DNA of 64,000 nucleotides, from NCBI RefSeq assembly GCF_000715015.1, contig NZ_JMIW01000002.1:62001-126000 (forward strand), read 5' to 3'. The stretch comes from Erythrobacter longus (GTDB lineage: Bacteria; Pseudomonadota; Alphaproteobacteria; Sphingomonadales; Sphingomonadaceae). Shown here piece after piece: positions 25,387 through 33,705 of this stretch; the first letter of the stretch is position 1, and every line of letters starts with the position of its first letter. Under the pieces are notes generated by a model that worked only from the letters and a program-made list of their open reading frames with translations, did not search any database and was not told the origin of the DNA. The translations under genes were made by a program, and so were the position numbers.

Positions 25387-26157
25387 ATGCCTGCAACACC
25401 CGCCTGGCCGCCCAAGAGCGCACCACGTTTGTTCGTCGAATTTACGCTCGGCGCAGGCCGGACTTTTGCGCTCGATGGGCCTCAGGCGCACTACCTTGGC
25501 AAAGTCATGCGGGTGAAGACAGGCGACACCGTGATCCTATGCGATGACCAGACCGGCGAATGGGCCGCCCGCGTCGGGCAGGTCGAAAAACGCCGCGTCG
25601 ATGTGACCATTGTAGAGCGCCTGCGCCCGCGCGAAGAAGTGCCGGACTTGTGGCTTTGTCCTGCGCTTCTCAAGAAAGACCGTTTCGACCTTGTGCTTGA
25701 AAAGGCAACAGAATTGGGGGTCGCACGCATTCAGCCGGTCATCACCCACAGATGCGTTGCGGACAAACTCAACGAAACCCGCGCTCGCACCGTCGCAACA
25801 GAGGCCGCCGAGCAATGCGCGCGCACCGCGCTTCCCGAATTGGCGGAGCCGATGAAGCTGGAGGCGCTGCTTAAAGACTGGCCCGAGGACAGAGTGCTGT
25901 TCTTCGCCGATGAGGAAGGCGGAGAGCCTGCCGCTGAAACCTTCGCCGCGCATGACGGCCCCGCTGCGATCCTGATCGGACCCGAGGGCGGGTTTGACGA
26001 TGCAGAGCGCGCCAGTATCCGCAGCCACCCCCAAGCCCGCGCCATCACCCTTGGGCCGCGTATCCTTCGCGCAGAAACCGCAGCCATTGCGGCGCTGTCG
26101 GTCTGGATGGCATCGTCTGGCGATTGGGGCACGGGTGTTTCGCCTCGCAAAGAATGA
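25387..26157 (+). CDS. rsmE: 16S rRNA (uracil1498-N3)-methyltransferase RsmE
   Basis: RsmE methylates U1498 of 16S rRNA in the 30S subunit. The 256-residue protein has the N-terminal PUA-like domain (FALDGPQAHYLGKVMRVKTGD) and the SPOUT/trefoil-knot end ILIGPEGGFDDAE with LGPRILRAETAA. Length is normal. It is divergent from the ubiA cluster and lies 80 bases before gshA. Confidence 0.92.
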   Translation: MPATPAWPPKSAPRLFVEFTLGAGRTFALDGPQAHYLGKVMRVKTGDTVILCDDQTGEWAARVGQVEKRRVDVTIVERLRPREEVPDLWLCPALLKKDRFDLVLEKATELGVARIQPVITHRCVADKLNETRARTVATEAAEQCARTALPELAEPMKLEALLKDWPEDRVLFFADEEGGEPAAETFAAHDGPAAILIGPEGGFDDAERASIRSHPQARAITLGPRILRAETAAIAALSVWMASSGDWGTGVSPRKE

Positions 26158-26237
26158 CTTGGCGCGGCAATAGCGAGTTTACCCTTCCCCATGTCACTTT
26201 CGTTTTCTAAAGCGACGCTCCAACAAAGGAGCTCTCA

Positions 26238-27635
26238 ATGAGCACACGCGAAGCTTCCAGCCAAGACGAACCCGTCATCGAAGGCATGGATGACCTAACC
26301 GCCCCCATGCGCGGCGGCGAAAAGCCCAAAGCAGACTGGCGCATTGGGACAGAGCACGAAAAGCTCGTTTACAAGCGGCTTGATGCAGGGGGCGACAGGC
26401 GTGCGCCGTCCTATGACGAGCCATGCGGCATTCGCGATCTTTTGATGGGACTGCGCAAATTTGGCTGGGAACCGATTGAGGAAATCGGACCGGATGGAAA
26501 AGCAAATGTCATAGCCCTCAAAGGCGAAGACGGCGCGGTCAGCCTTGAGCCTGCGGGGCAATTGGAACTTTCCGGCGCGCCGCTGGAGACGTTGCACGAG
26601 ACCTGCAACGAAACCGGGCGCCACTTGGCACAGGTCAAGGAAGTGGGCGAGAAATGCGGCGTGGGATATCTTGGCCTTGGCATGTGGCCCGACAAGACCC
26701 GCGAAGAGCTGCCCGTGATGCCAAAGGGCCGCTACAAGATCATGATGAACCATATGCCCAAGGTCGGCAATCTGGGCCTCGACATGATGCTGAGAACCTG
26801 CACCATTCAGGTCAATCTCGACTATTCGTCCGAGACTGACATGGTGAAAAAATTCCGTGTAGGCCTCGCGCTCCAACCGCTTGCCACCGCGCTGTTCGCC
26901 AATTCGCCTTTCACCGAAGGCAAGCCCAACGGCTACCTCTCTTACCGCAGCCACATCTGGTCAGACACCGATCCGCACCGCACCGGCATGCTCCCCTTCG
27001 TCTTCGAAGACGGTTTCGGGTATGAACGCTGGGCTGAATATATGCTCGATGTGCCGATGTATTTCGTTTTCCGCGACGGGAAATACATCGATGCGGCCGG
27101 CCTATCGTTCCGCGACTTTATGGACGGCAAACTGTCCGTCCTGCCCGGTGAACGTCCAACGGCGAGCGATTGGTGGGATCACCTCTCGACCGCTTTTCCC
27201 GAAGTGCGCCTCAAAAGCTTTCTTGAAATGCGCGGCGCTGATGGCGGGCCTTGGGGCCGGATCTGCGCGCTACCTGCGTTCTGGGTGGGCCTGCTCTACG
27301 ACCAAGGGGCATTGGATGCCGCTTGGGACCGGGTCAAAGGCTGGTCGATGGAAGAGCGCGAGAAATTGCGCAACGATGCGCCCAAACTGGGCTTGCAAGC
27401 GCCCTTACCCGGAGGCGGCACAATGCAGGATCTGGGCCGCGAAGTGCTCGAAATTGCGCGCAAGGGCCTCTCTGCCCGCGCCCGTCTTAACGTCAGCGGC
27501 GACAATGAAACCGGCTTTCTCGAAGAGCTCGATGAAATTGTCTCCAGCGGCAAAGTCCCCGCACAACGCCTTCTCGATGCCTATTACGGCGAATGGGACG
27601 AGGACGTGAGCCAGGTTTACAGATATTCGTTTTAG
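26238..27635 (+). CDS. gshA: Glutamate--cysteine ligase (plant/alphaproteobacterial type)
   Basis: This enzyme makes gamma-glutamylcysteine, the first step of glutathione synthesis. The 465-residue protein belongs to the class found in plants and alphaproteobacteria: IGTEHEKLVYK, SLEPAGQLELSGAPLET, LGLGMWPDKTREELPVMPKGRY and MLRTCTIQVNLDYSSE are its landmarks. The ribosome site AAAGGAGCTC is strong. The E. coli-type GshA fold is different, so the family is clear. Confidence 0.92.
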   Translation: MSTREASSQDEPVIEGMDDLTAPMRGGEKPKADWRIGTEHEKLVYKRLDAGGDRRAPSYDEPCGIRDLLMGLRKFGWEPIEEIGPDGKANVIALKGEDGAVSLEPAGQLELSGAPLETLHETCNETGRHLAQVKEVGEKCGVGYLGLGMWPDKTREELPVMPKGRYKIMMNHMPKVGNLGLDMMLRTCTIQVNLDYSSETDMVKKFRVGLALQPLATALFANSPFTEGKPNGYLSYRSHIWSDTDPHRTGMLPFVFEDGFGYERWAEYMLDVPMYFVFRDGKYIDAAGLSFRDFMDGKLSVLPGERPTASDWWDHLSTAFPEVRLKSFLEMRGADGGPWGRICALPAFWVGLLYDQGALDAAWDRVKGWSMEEREKLRNDAPKLGLQAPLPGGGTMQDLGREVLEIARKGLSARARLNVSGDNETGFLEELDEIVSSGKVPAQRLLDAYYGEWDEDVSQVYRYSF

Positions 27636-27764
27636 AACAGGTCAATTACACCTCAGTTTCACCCCCAACCGATGAATTCTGTTCACGGTGTGTTGGCCAG
27701 CACATCGATTGTTCCAAGAACTGTTCAGACGCTCTCTCAGTCATATCAATGAATGGGGGAAACC

Positions 27765-29069
27765 ATGTCAAACCACAGAATCAAACTCATCCGCCAGGCG
27801 GACGCACATATTGATGTCGGCAATCCAGTTGCCGTCGTAGAAGAGGCAATCTGTACCTGCCGCGAAATGTGCGTCAGCGCGAGCAAGGAAATCAGCGATA
27901 TCCGCCTTGCAGGCGGGGCAGTCGGCGAAGGAATGGATAAGGTCAAGGAAGCCTATTTCAACAGCGAAGGGCGCAGCTTTCCAATCTGGTTCGGCTGGTA
28001 TGAAAAAGACCCGGACCGCGCGCTGCGACGCATCGAATTGCGTTTCAACGAGATCATTCAACGCATCGACAAAGGGCTTAATGTGCGTTGCCGCCCGGCC
28101 ACAGGACGGCGGGCGCGGCGGTGCGACGAGGGTATCACCGCCTTTCAAAGTGGAGGTATCTCAAGACCGCGCAAATTTCACCTGTGTCCCGAATGGTTCA
28201 ATAAGAAATATCAGGACGATGCTCATCGGCTGAAGCTGGACAAGAAATATTACCAGGCATCGGTCATCGCGCACGAATTGTGCCATGCAATCGGTGCGTT
28301 TGGTGCTCCCGACTTCAAAGATGCTTCTGGCAACAAAGTTTACGGCGAGGTTCGTTCGCTTGCATTTGCGGCGGCCGATCCATTGAACGCGGTACGAAGC
28401 CCGGAGAATGTGGAGAATTTCCTGACTTATCGCGAGCGCATCAGACAAAAACCCACAGATTTCATCCGTATGCCCAAGGCAGGCACAACGCCTGCGCTTC
28501 AATGGACGGGCGTACCCGCCAATGTCGATGCGGCGATTAATCATCCCAATGGCAAGGACTACTTTTTCAAAGGAGACCGGTATTGGCGCTATGATCATTC
28601 AATCCACCAGGTCGACAAGGCAAATGCCAAGATCGGACAGGACGGTTGGGCAGGAGTTCCAAGCAATCTGGACGCAGCCATCCTCCACCCCAAGAACGGG
28701 AAAGCCTATTTCTTCAAGGGCAATCAATATTGGCGCTACAAATTCGGCGAAGGCGTCGATATCGACCGGCCCCGCACAATCGGCAAGGACGGCTGGGCCG
28801 GAATGGACGGCAATATAGACGCTGCGATCGTCTCCAAAGACAAAAGCCATGCGCTCTTCTTCTATGGCCCATACTACCGGGTGTTCAATTTTCAGACCGA
28901 CACGGCAGGTGCGCTGATGAACCTTCGCACTACGACGCGCTGGGGGCAGTTTGACTACCTTTATGGTAACTTCAATGCTGCGCTTATGAATGAGCACACC
29001 GGACACGAGACATTTTTCACCAGCGACTTTTACCAAATGGATGATATGGCTGGATATAGTATCGCGTGA
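27765..29069 (+). CDS. Aspzincin-like metallopeptidase fused to hemopexin repeats
   Basis: The 434-residue protein has two parts. Residues about 20-228 hold an M35 (aspzincin)-like zinc site: HELCH at 170-174, then GAPDFKDASGN with candidate third-ligand Asp, VYGEVRSLA and PENVENFLTY, which match the layout of lysine-specific metallo-endopeptidases. Residues about 250-430 are four hemopexin repeats, with DAAINHP..KDYFFKGDRYWRY, DAAILHP..KAYFFKGNQYWRY, DAAIVSKDK..ALFFYGPYYRV and NAALMNEHT..ETFFTSDFYQ. No signal peptide is visible. ATG 27765 follows GGGGGA. Two ABM genes follow. Confidence 0.72.
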   Translation: MSNHRIKLIRQADAHIDVGNPVAVVEEAICTCREMCVSASKEISDIRLAGGAVGEGMDKVKEAYFNSEGRSFPIWFGWYEKDPDRALRRIELRFNEIIQRIDKGLNVRCRPATGRRARRCDEGITAFQSGGISRPRKFHLCPEWFNKKYQDDAHRLKLDKKYYQASVIAHELCHAIGAFGAPDFKDASGNKVYGEVRSLAFAAADPLNAVRSPENVENFLTYRERIRQKPTDFIRMPKAGTTPALQWTGVPANVDAAINHPNGKDYFFKGDRYWRYDHSIHQVDKANAKIGQDGWAGVPSNLDAAILHPKNGKAYFFKGNQYWRYKFGEGVDIDRPRTIGKDGWAGMDGNIDAAIVSKDKSHALFFYGPYYRVFNFQTDTAGALMNLRTTTRWGQFDYLYGNFNAALMNEHTGHETFFTSDFYQMDDMAGYSIA

Positions 29070-29118
29070 GGCAACGCATAAGCAGTTTGGCCTCAGCACT
29101 TCGAGGGGGGACAATTTC

Positions 29119-29421
29119 ATGCTAATCGTGTTGGCACAGGCCACATTGGGTGATGGCGCGCTCGACAAAGGGCGCGCCGCATTCACCGCCATGATCGAGG
29201 CGTCGCGCAAGGAAGAGGGCTGTATCGCCTATTCCTATGGCGTCGATGTGCTTGACGCAGCCAAGCTTGTCATCGTTGAAAAGTGGGTCGATGATGCCGC
29301 CCTCGCCTATCATTTTGGCACGCCGCATATGGCTGCGTTTCAAAACGCTCTTGCCGGGCTCGATATAACCATAACCGAGCTCAAGAAATTTCAAGCCGAT
29401 GGCGGCTCTCCCCTTTCGTAA
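29119..29421 (+). CDS. ABM-domain protein 1 (antibiotic biosynthesis monooxygenase-like)
   Basis: The 100-residue protein is a single dimeric ferredoxin-like ABM domain: MLIVLAQATLG, AFTAMIEASRKEEGCIAYSYGVD, KLVIVEKWVDDAAL and HFGTPHMAAFQNAL. This fold covers monooxygenases, heme-degrading enzymes and many unknowns. ATG 29119 follows GAGGGGGG. It lies 49 bases after the metallopeptidase-hemopexin gene, so co-transcription is likely. The reaction is unknown. Confidence 0.75.
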   Translation: MLIVLAQATLGDGALDKGRAAFTAMIEASRKEEGCIAYSYGVDVLDAAKLVIVEKWVDDAALAYHFGTPHMAAFQNALAGLDITITELKKFQADGGSPLS

Positions 29422-29439
29422 GGCCATAGGAGCGATATT

Positions 29440-29742
29440 ATGATCGTTGTGATCGGAAGCTTTCGTATCCCGCCCAGCATGGTCGATGTCATGCGCCCGG
29501 TGATGGAGGCGATGATGAACGGAAGCCGCGCAGAGGAAGGGTGCATCGAATACACCTATGCGCTTGATGCGTTTGACCCCGGCCTTGTTCGAGTGATCGA
29601 AAAATGGCGCGACAAGCAGGCTTTGGAGGCACATTTGCGCACTGTTCACATCGCAGAATGGCGCGCGCAATGTTCAGCGCTTGCGGTAAGTGACAGAGAG
29701 CTCACAGGCTATGAAACCAAGGACGATGGGTTCCACTTTTAG
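29440..29742 (+). CDS. ABM-domain protein 2 (antibiotic biosynthesis monooxygenase-like)
   Basis: Also 100 residues and related to its neighbour: MIVVIGSFRIPPSM, SRAEEGCIEYTYALD, RVIEKWRDKQALEAHLRTVHIAEWRAQ (split). The shared EEGCI-Y-Y and EKW-D-AL motifs show a tandem duplication or an obligate pair. The ribosome site AGGAGCG precedes ATG 29440. The stop TAG at 29740-29742 begins the TAGGGTCAGGAC motif described separately. Confidence 0.75.
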   Translation: MIVVIGSFRIPPSMVDVMRPVMEAMMNGSRAEEGCIEYTYALDAFDPGLVRVIEKWRDKQALEAHLRTVHIAEWRAQCSALAVSDRELTGYETKDDGFHF

Positions 29743-29791
29743 GGTCAGGACCTAATAATCCCACCTTCGAGGTTTGAAGCAAAATGGCCGC

Positions 29792-31246
29792 TTATTCCGC
29801 CGGTTCCTGAGCGCCTTCAAGGGGGGCTTGAGGCTGGCTGGGCTTTGCCCCCCTGCCCAGCACCACACCCATCAGCCAACGCTTTAACGCAGCGAGCCTT
29901 GAGGTGATGACGCCGTTTTCTTCCATCCACTCATAATACTGGCGGTATTTGGGGTCCTCGGCGAGCAAATGCGCCTCTTCCGTGCGCGCGCGCCAGTAAT
30001 ATATGGCGTTCACAATCGCGAGGAAGAAACAATTGCGGATCATATCGGTGGCAGAGCCATTGGTCACCAAAAACGGCATGACCGAACACCACCAGAACAG
30101 GTTCTTTGACAGATACGCCGGGTGTCGGGTGTAGCGGTACGGCCCATTGGTCAGAACACCGCGATAGGTGAGGTTGGAAAAGCGAATGCCAAACACTACC
30201 GTTGCCCAGGCATAAATCGCGGTCAGGAATACCAGCCACACTGCCCAAATCCACAAAAGCCCCGGTTGTCCCGCTAACCAATGGCCCCAACCGGCCGTTG
30301 CGCCCTCATAGCTCAAAATCTGGCTGTTATTGCCGATAATGCCCCACACAAATGGCGGGTAGCAAAGGAGCGCTGCCAGCCAGCCGCTTACAAACGGATT
30401 GCCAGAACGGATGTGAGCATCAAGCGGGCGCAGTGTAAAAAGGTAACCCACGGTCCCGATTTGCACATCGACCACGAACAGAAATGTGATCAGGAACATT
30501 CCGATTTCAAACGGATTGGCGAAGATGGCCTGTGGGTCGGCCTCAACAATGATCGCAAACCCGCCGGGCAGGATCGAAATCATAAAGGCACCAAAGAAGC
30601 CTTTGATAATCCACGCACGCCAGTGTTTCTTGACCGCTTCGATGTCGATCTGGGCACGGTCGTCACTCGCAGGATTGGTCGCGATCAGCGCGCCAAAATG
30701 CCAGGTCGCGTCCTTGGGTTCGACCATATATCGGTCAAGCCAGATGACATAGGGAACGCAAAGCACGATCAGCGGCAAGATGGCAGCGCCCAGCACCTCC
30801 ATCGCAAACAGGTAATCCCCGCCCCAATACCACCGGCACAGCATATACAGCCCCGCCAGAACGGCCCATGTCGCCCACAGACCGATGATCTTGATCGATG
30901 AGACACCGATGGTTTCCTCAATCGGGCGCTTAAGGCTCCAATCAAGGCCGGTTGAGCTGCGCTTGTGAACTTTGTCGACCAAAAGCGACCACACAGCCAT
31001 CGGCCCTGCGGTAAACGCCATTGCGGTGAGCGAGGCATAAGGCCCTGAAAGGACGCCATATTCGCCCTCAATCCCTAAAGACTCAGCGATTAGCGGGAAG
31101 CTTCGGCAAAACAATATCCACACGAGCAGGCCAAGCAGGCCAGCAAAGCCCACGCCCGAGGACACGTCGCTCTTAGGCAAGGTCTTCGGGGCATCCGTGA
31201 CCGCATTCGCGGCGTTGGTCGCATTAGCTGTGGTGGCCGTAGTCAT
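29792..31246 (-). CDS. Isoprenylcysteine methyltransferase-like membrane protein
   Basis: The 484-residue protein has about ten membrane segments. The C-terminal region holds NGPYRYTRHPAYLSKNLFWW and EEAHLLAEDPKYRQYYEWM, the SAM-binding motif of the isoprenylcysteine carboxyl methyltransferase / phospholipid methyltransferase fold. Residues 1-30 are a Thr/Asn/Ala-rich disordered tail. Substrates of these bacterial proteins are mostly unknown; methylation of a lipid or small hydrophobic molecule is a fair inference. Confidence 0.75.
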   Translation of the reverse strand: MTTATTANATNAANAVTDAPKTLPKSDVSSGVGFAGLLGLLVWILFCRSFPLIAESLGIEGEYGVLSGPYASLTAMAFTAGPMAVWSLLVDKVHKRSSTGLDWSLKRPIEETIGVSSIKIIGLWATWAVLAGLYMLCRWYWGGDYLFAMEVLGAAILPLIVLCVPYVIWLDRYMVEPKDATWHFGALIATNPASDDRAQIDIEAVKKHWRAWIIKGFFGAFMISILPGGFAIIVEADPQAIFANPFEIGMFLITFLFVVDVQIGTVGYLFTLRPLDAHIRSGNPFVSGWLAALLCYPPFVWGIIGNNSQILSYEGATAGWGHWLAGQPGLLWIWAVWLVFLTAIYAWATVVFGIRFSNLTYRGVLTNGPYRYTRHPAYLSKNLFWWCSVMPFLVTNGSATDMIRNCFFLAIVNAIYYWRARTEEAHLLAEDPKYRQYYEWMEENGVITSRLAALKRWLMGVVLGRGAKPSQPQAPLEGAQEPAE

Positions 31247-31369
31247 GACCCTCCTGCGCTTAAGGCAAAAGGGTTAATATGCTGCGCACACGATCATTTT
31301 CGGCCATTCTGGGTCGTTCTGGGTCGCTCTGGCTGCCCGCCGCAGAGGCGCGGCTGGCATCCGGTCCGG

Positions 31370-32701
31370 CTACTGCCAAGCGTGCACCGTGCCCGAATCG
31401 TCCAGGATATAAAGCATGTTGTCAGACACCACAGGGGCAAGGCTTACCGATGAATCAAGCTCGGTAAAAAGCTGCGCCGAGCCCTCGCCAGCACTGACCT
31501 TCCAAACTTCGCCGCGCGAGCTTGCCACCCAAAGGTGACCGCCTGCGAGAACCGGCCCCGTCCAGAAGATCGGGTCTTTCTTTTTCTCAACATTGCGGTG
31601 GGTTTGCAGCTGGGTAATCCAGCGCACCCGGCCGGTTGAACGCGCAATCGCAAGAAGGCGCGCGTCATCGGTGAGGGTGAAAATCCACTCGCCCGCAATC
31701 GCAGGGGTGGAAATACCCGCAAGGTTAAGCTCCCAGATCCGTTGACCTGTGACCAGTTCATAAGCGGCCATCCGGCCCCCTTGGCCAAGGGCATAAACAC
31801 GGCCTGAATCGATGATCGGATCGGCGTCAATATCCGTGACAGAGCTCACCTTGGTTGAGATGTTGGTCCGCGCCAAAGCATCGGCCCAAAGCGTGCGGCC
31901 ATTTTCATACCGGTATGCGGAAAGCTCGCCAGAGGAATATCCTGCGATAATCGTGCCCTGCCCTGCGGCAGGTGCCGCAACGCCAAAGACGCCCGATTGG
32001 GTTGTTGAACCGGACTCGTTCCACAACAATTCACCATCAGCAGCGTTGAGAGCGATGACCTGATTGTCCTGTGTCATCACATAAATCTGGCCAAAGGCAA
32101 TCGTTGGCGAACCGCGAAGTGGCCCTGCCGGGTGAACCTTCCAGATCAATTCGCCGTTTTCCGCGTTCAGCGCCTTCACATCGCCCGCGCCATTGGTGGC
32201 ATAGACGATGCCGCTTTCAAAGCTCACCCCACCGCCGAACGCAGATGGACGCATATCGTCGCTCATCTCATCGTCATCCAGCCGCCAGACTTGGGCACCT
32301 GTCTTCTTGTCGAAAGCGTACACTGCCCCATCGGTATCGATCGTGAAAAGCTTGCCTGCGCCCGTCACCGGGGCTGCGGCCAAACGCTGTGCGTTGCTTG
32401 AACCGGCGATAGAACGGCTCCACACCTTGGACGGGTTTGCAGCAAGCGCAAGGTGGCCATAACTCTTGCTGGCCGAGCCACCGACTTGCGCCCATTCGGT
32501 GTTCACTTGTGCAGGCGGAAGCACGACAGAAACACCGGCAAGCGCCGGGTCAACCGCAGCACCGCTTTCGATCCGCGACAGGATCGGTGTGCGGTTGCCA
32601 ACCGTGGGGGTCGTGCGGTCTTTACCGCCGCATCCGGTCAAAACCATGGCCAAAGCCCCGGCGATGACAACGCCCTTCAATCCGGTTTTTGCGTATTTCA
32701 T
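31370..32701 (-). CDS. bamB: Outer membrane assembly lipoprotein BamB
   Basis: BamB is a lipoprotein of the BAM complex that inserts beta-barrels into the outer membrane. The protein has a lipobox LTGC near residue 24, then a PQQ-type beta-propeller with repeated blades: GAVYAFDKKTGAQVWRL, GDVKALNAENGELIWKV, NQVIALNAADGELLW and GRMAAYELVTGQRIWEL. It is 443 residues from ATG 32701; ATG 32707 is equally possible. It follows the TPR gene by about 78 bases, the usual partner. Confidence 0.88.
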   Translation of the reverse strand: MKYAKTGLKGVVIAGALAMVLTGCGGKDRTTPTVGNRTPILSRIESGAAVDPALAGVSVVLPPAQVNTEWAQVGGSASKSYGHLALAANPSKVWSRSIAGSSNAQRLAAAPVTGAGKLFTIDTDGAVYAFDKKTGAQVWRLDDDEMSDDMRPSAFGGGVSFESGIVYATNGAGDVKALNAENGELIWKVHPAGPLRGSPTIAFGQIYVMTQDNQVIALNAADGELLWNESGSTTQSGVFGVAAPAAGQGTIIAGYSSGELSAYRYENGRTLWADALARTNISTKVSSVTDIDADPIIDSGRVYALGQGGRMAAYELVTGQRIWELNLAGISTPAIAGEWIFTLTDDARLLAIARSTGRVRWITQLQTHRNVEKKKDPIFWTGPVLAGGHLWVASSRGEVWKVSAGEGSAQLFTELDSSVSLAPVVSDNMLYILDDSGTVHAWQ

Positions 32702-32779
32702 CTTCATTCCCGTCCAAAATCCCAATTCTCTTTACCCAAGCGGGGGATGCTCCCCAAACCCCGCCCGGTTTTACCCTGC

Positions 32780-33553
32780 TTAATTCGGCGCAGGGCCGCC
32801 TTGCTGTTCGAGCAATTCTTCAACATCATCAATCGCGTCCACGCCCAAAAGGCCTGCCATCTGGCGCGAACGATTGCGCAGCGTGTCTGGAATGGTCTCA
32901 TCCTGAGCAATTGCGGAAAAGAGCGCGCCCGCTTCCTTGCGGTTGCCCGCCTCAAGGTGAGCAATCGCGACCAATTCTCCAGCGCTCCCGAAATAGGCGT
33001 TGCCCGGCACAGCAAGGCCTTTGAGCTTCGCGATCACGTCGGCTGGATCGCGGTCATCGAAATTGGTCGAAATTTCGCGGATAAGCGCCAGGTCGCGCAG
33101 GGCCTGAGGCGCCTCGGCATCGGCCACGACGGCGGCGTACAGTTCGACCGCGCGCGCGTCTTCGCCTTGTTCAAGGGCTGCGCCTGCCTGAAGGAAGCGG
33201 GCAACGGTGCGCGCCCCGCTTGAGCCATCTTCGACAAGCCCTGCGACTTTCTCTTCAGCGCCGGCGAAATCGCCCGCTTCGACGGAGTCGAGCGCGCTGA
33301 CGATGGTTTCCGACTGCGTTTCAAGCCCGGCCTCGCTGGTGCTGTCCCACCACCAATATCCAAACATGCCCACAATGATGAGCGCAACCGCGCCGCCAAG
33401 GGCAACGCCGTATTGCTGGAAGAACTGGACCGTATCGTCCTGACGCACAGCCTCATCAATTTCGCGCATAAGGATTTCGTCCTCGCGCGATGCGCCGTTT
33501 TCAGGTGAGCCGGGCTTTTCGGTATTATCGGATTTTGTCGGAGTACGCGCCAC
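32780..33553 (-). CDS. YfgM-like TPR membrane protein
   Basis: The 257-residue protein has a charged cytoplasmic N-terminus (about 45 residues), one membrane segment (VALGGAVALIIVGMFGYWWW, about residues 49-68), and a periplasmic Ala/Glu-rich helical region like tetratricopeptide repeats. YfgM-type proteins associate with the SecYEG translocon and periplasmic chaperones. The start is GTG 33553 behind GAGGAA. Position immediately upstream of bamB is conserved in proteobacteria and supports the call. Confidence 0.75.
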   Translation of the reverse strand: MARTPTKSDNTEKPGSPENGASREDEILMREIDEAVRQDDTVQFFQQYGVALGGAVALIIVGMFGYWWWDSTSEAGLETQSETIVSALDSVEAGDFAGAEEKVAGLVEDGSSGARTVARFLQAGAALEQGEDARAVELYAAVVADAEAPQALRDLALIREISTNFDDRDPADVIAKLKGLAVPGNAYFGSAGELVAIAHLEAGNRKEAGALFSAIAQDETIPDTLRNRSRQMAGLLGVDAIDDVEELLEQQGGPAPN

Positions 33554-33705
33554 GGGGCGGATGTTCCTCGTTACAGTTGTTTTTCTCTAGCGCGGCTCTT
33601 TAAGGCGCACGCGGCTAACGCGCAATGGTGGGCACGCGCTTCGCCGGATTCTTTGCCAATCTGTGTGAATCATATTGAACGACAGGTGAAGGACGTGCGG
33701 GCCAA

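Noticed and set aside
27711-27726. GTTC-N8-GTTC upstream of the metallopeptidase gene, like an alphaproteobacterial LexA box.
   Set aside because: The known spacing is seven bases; here it is eight.
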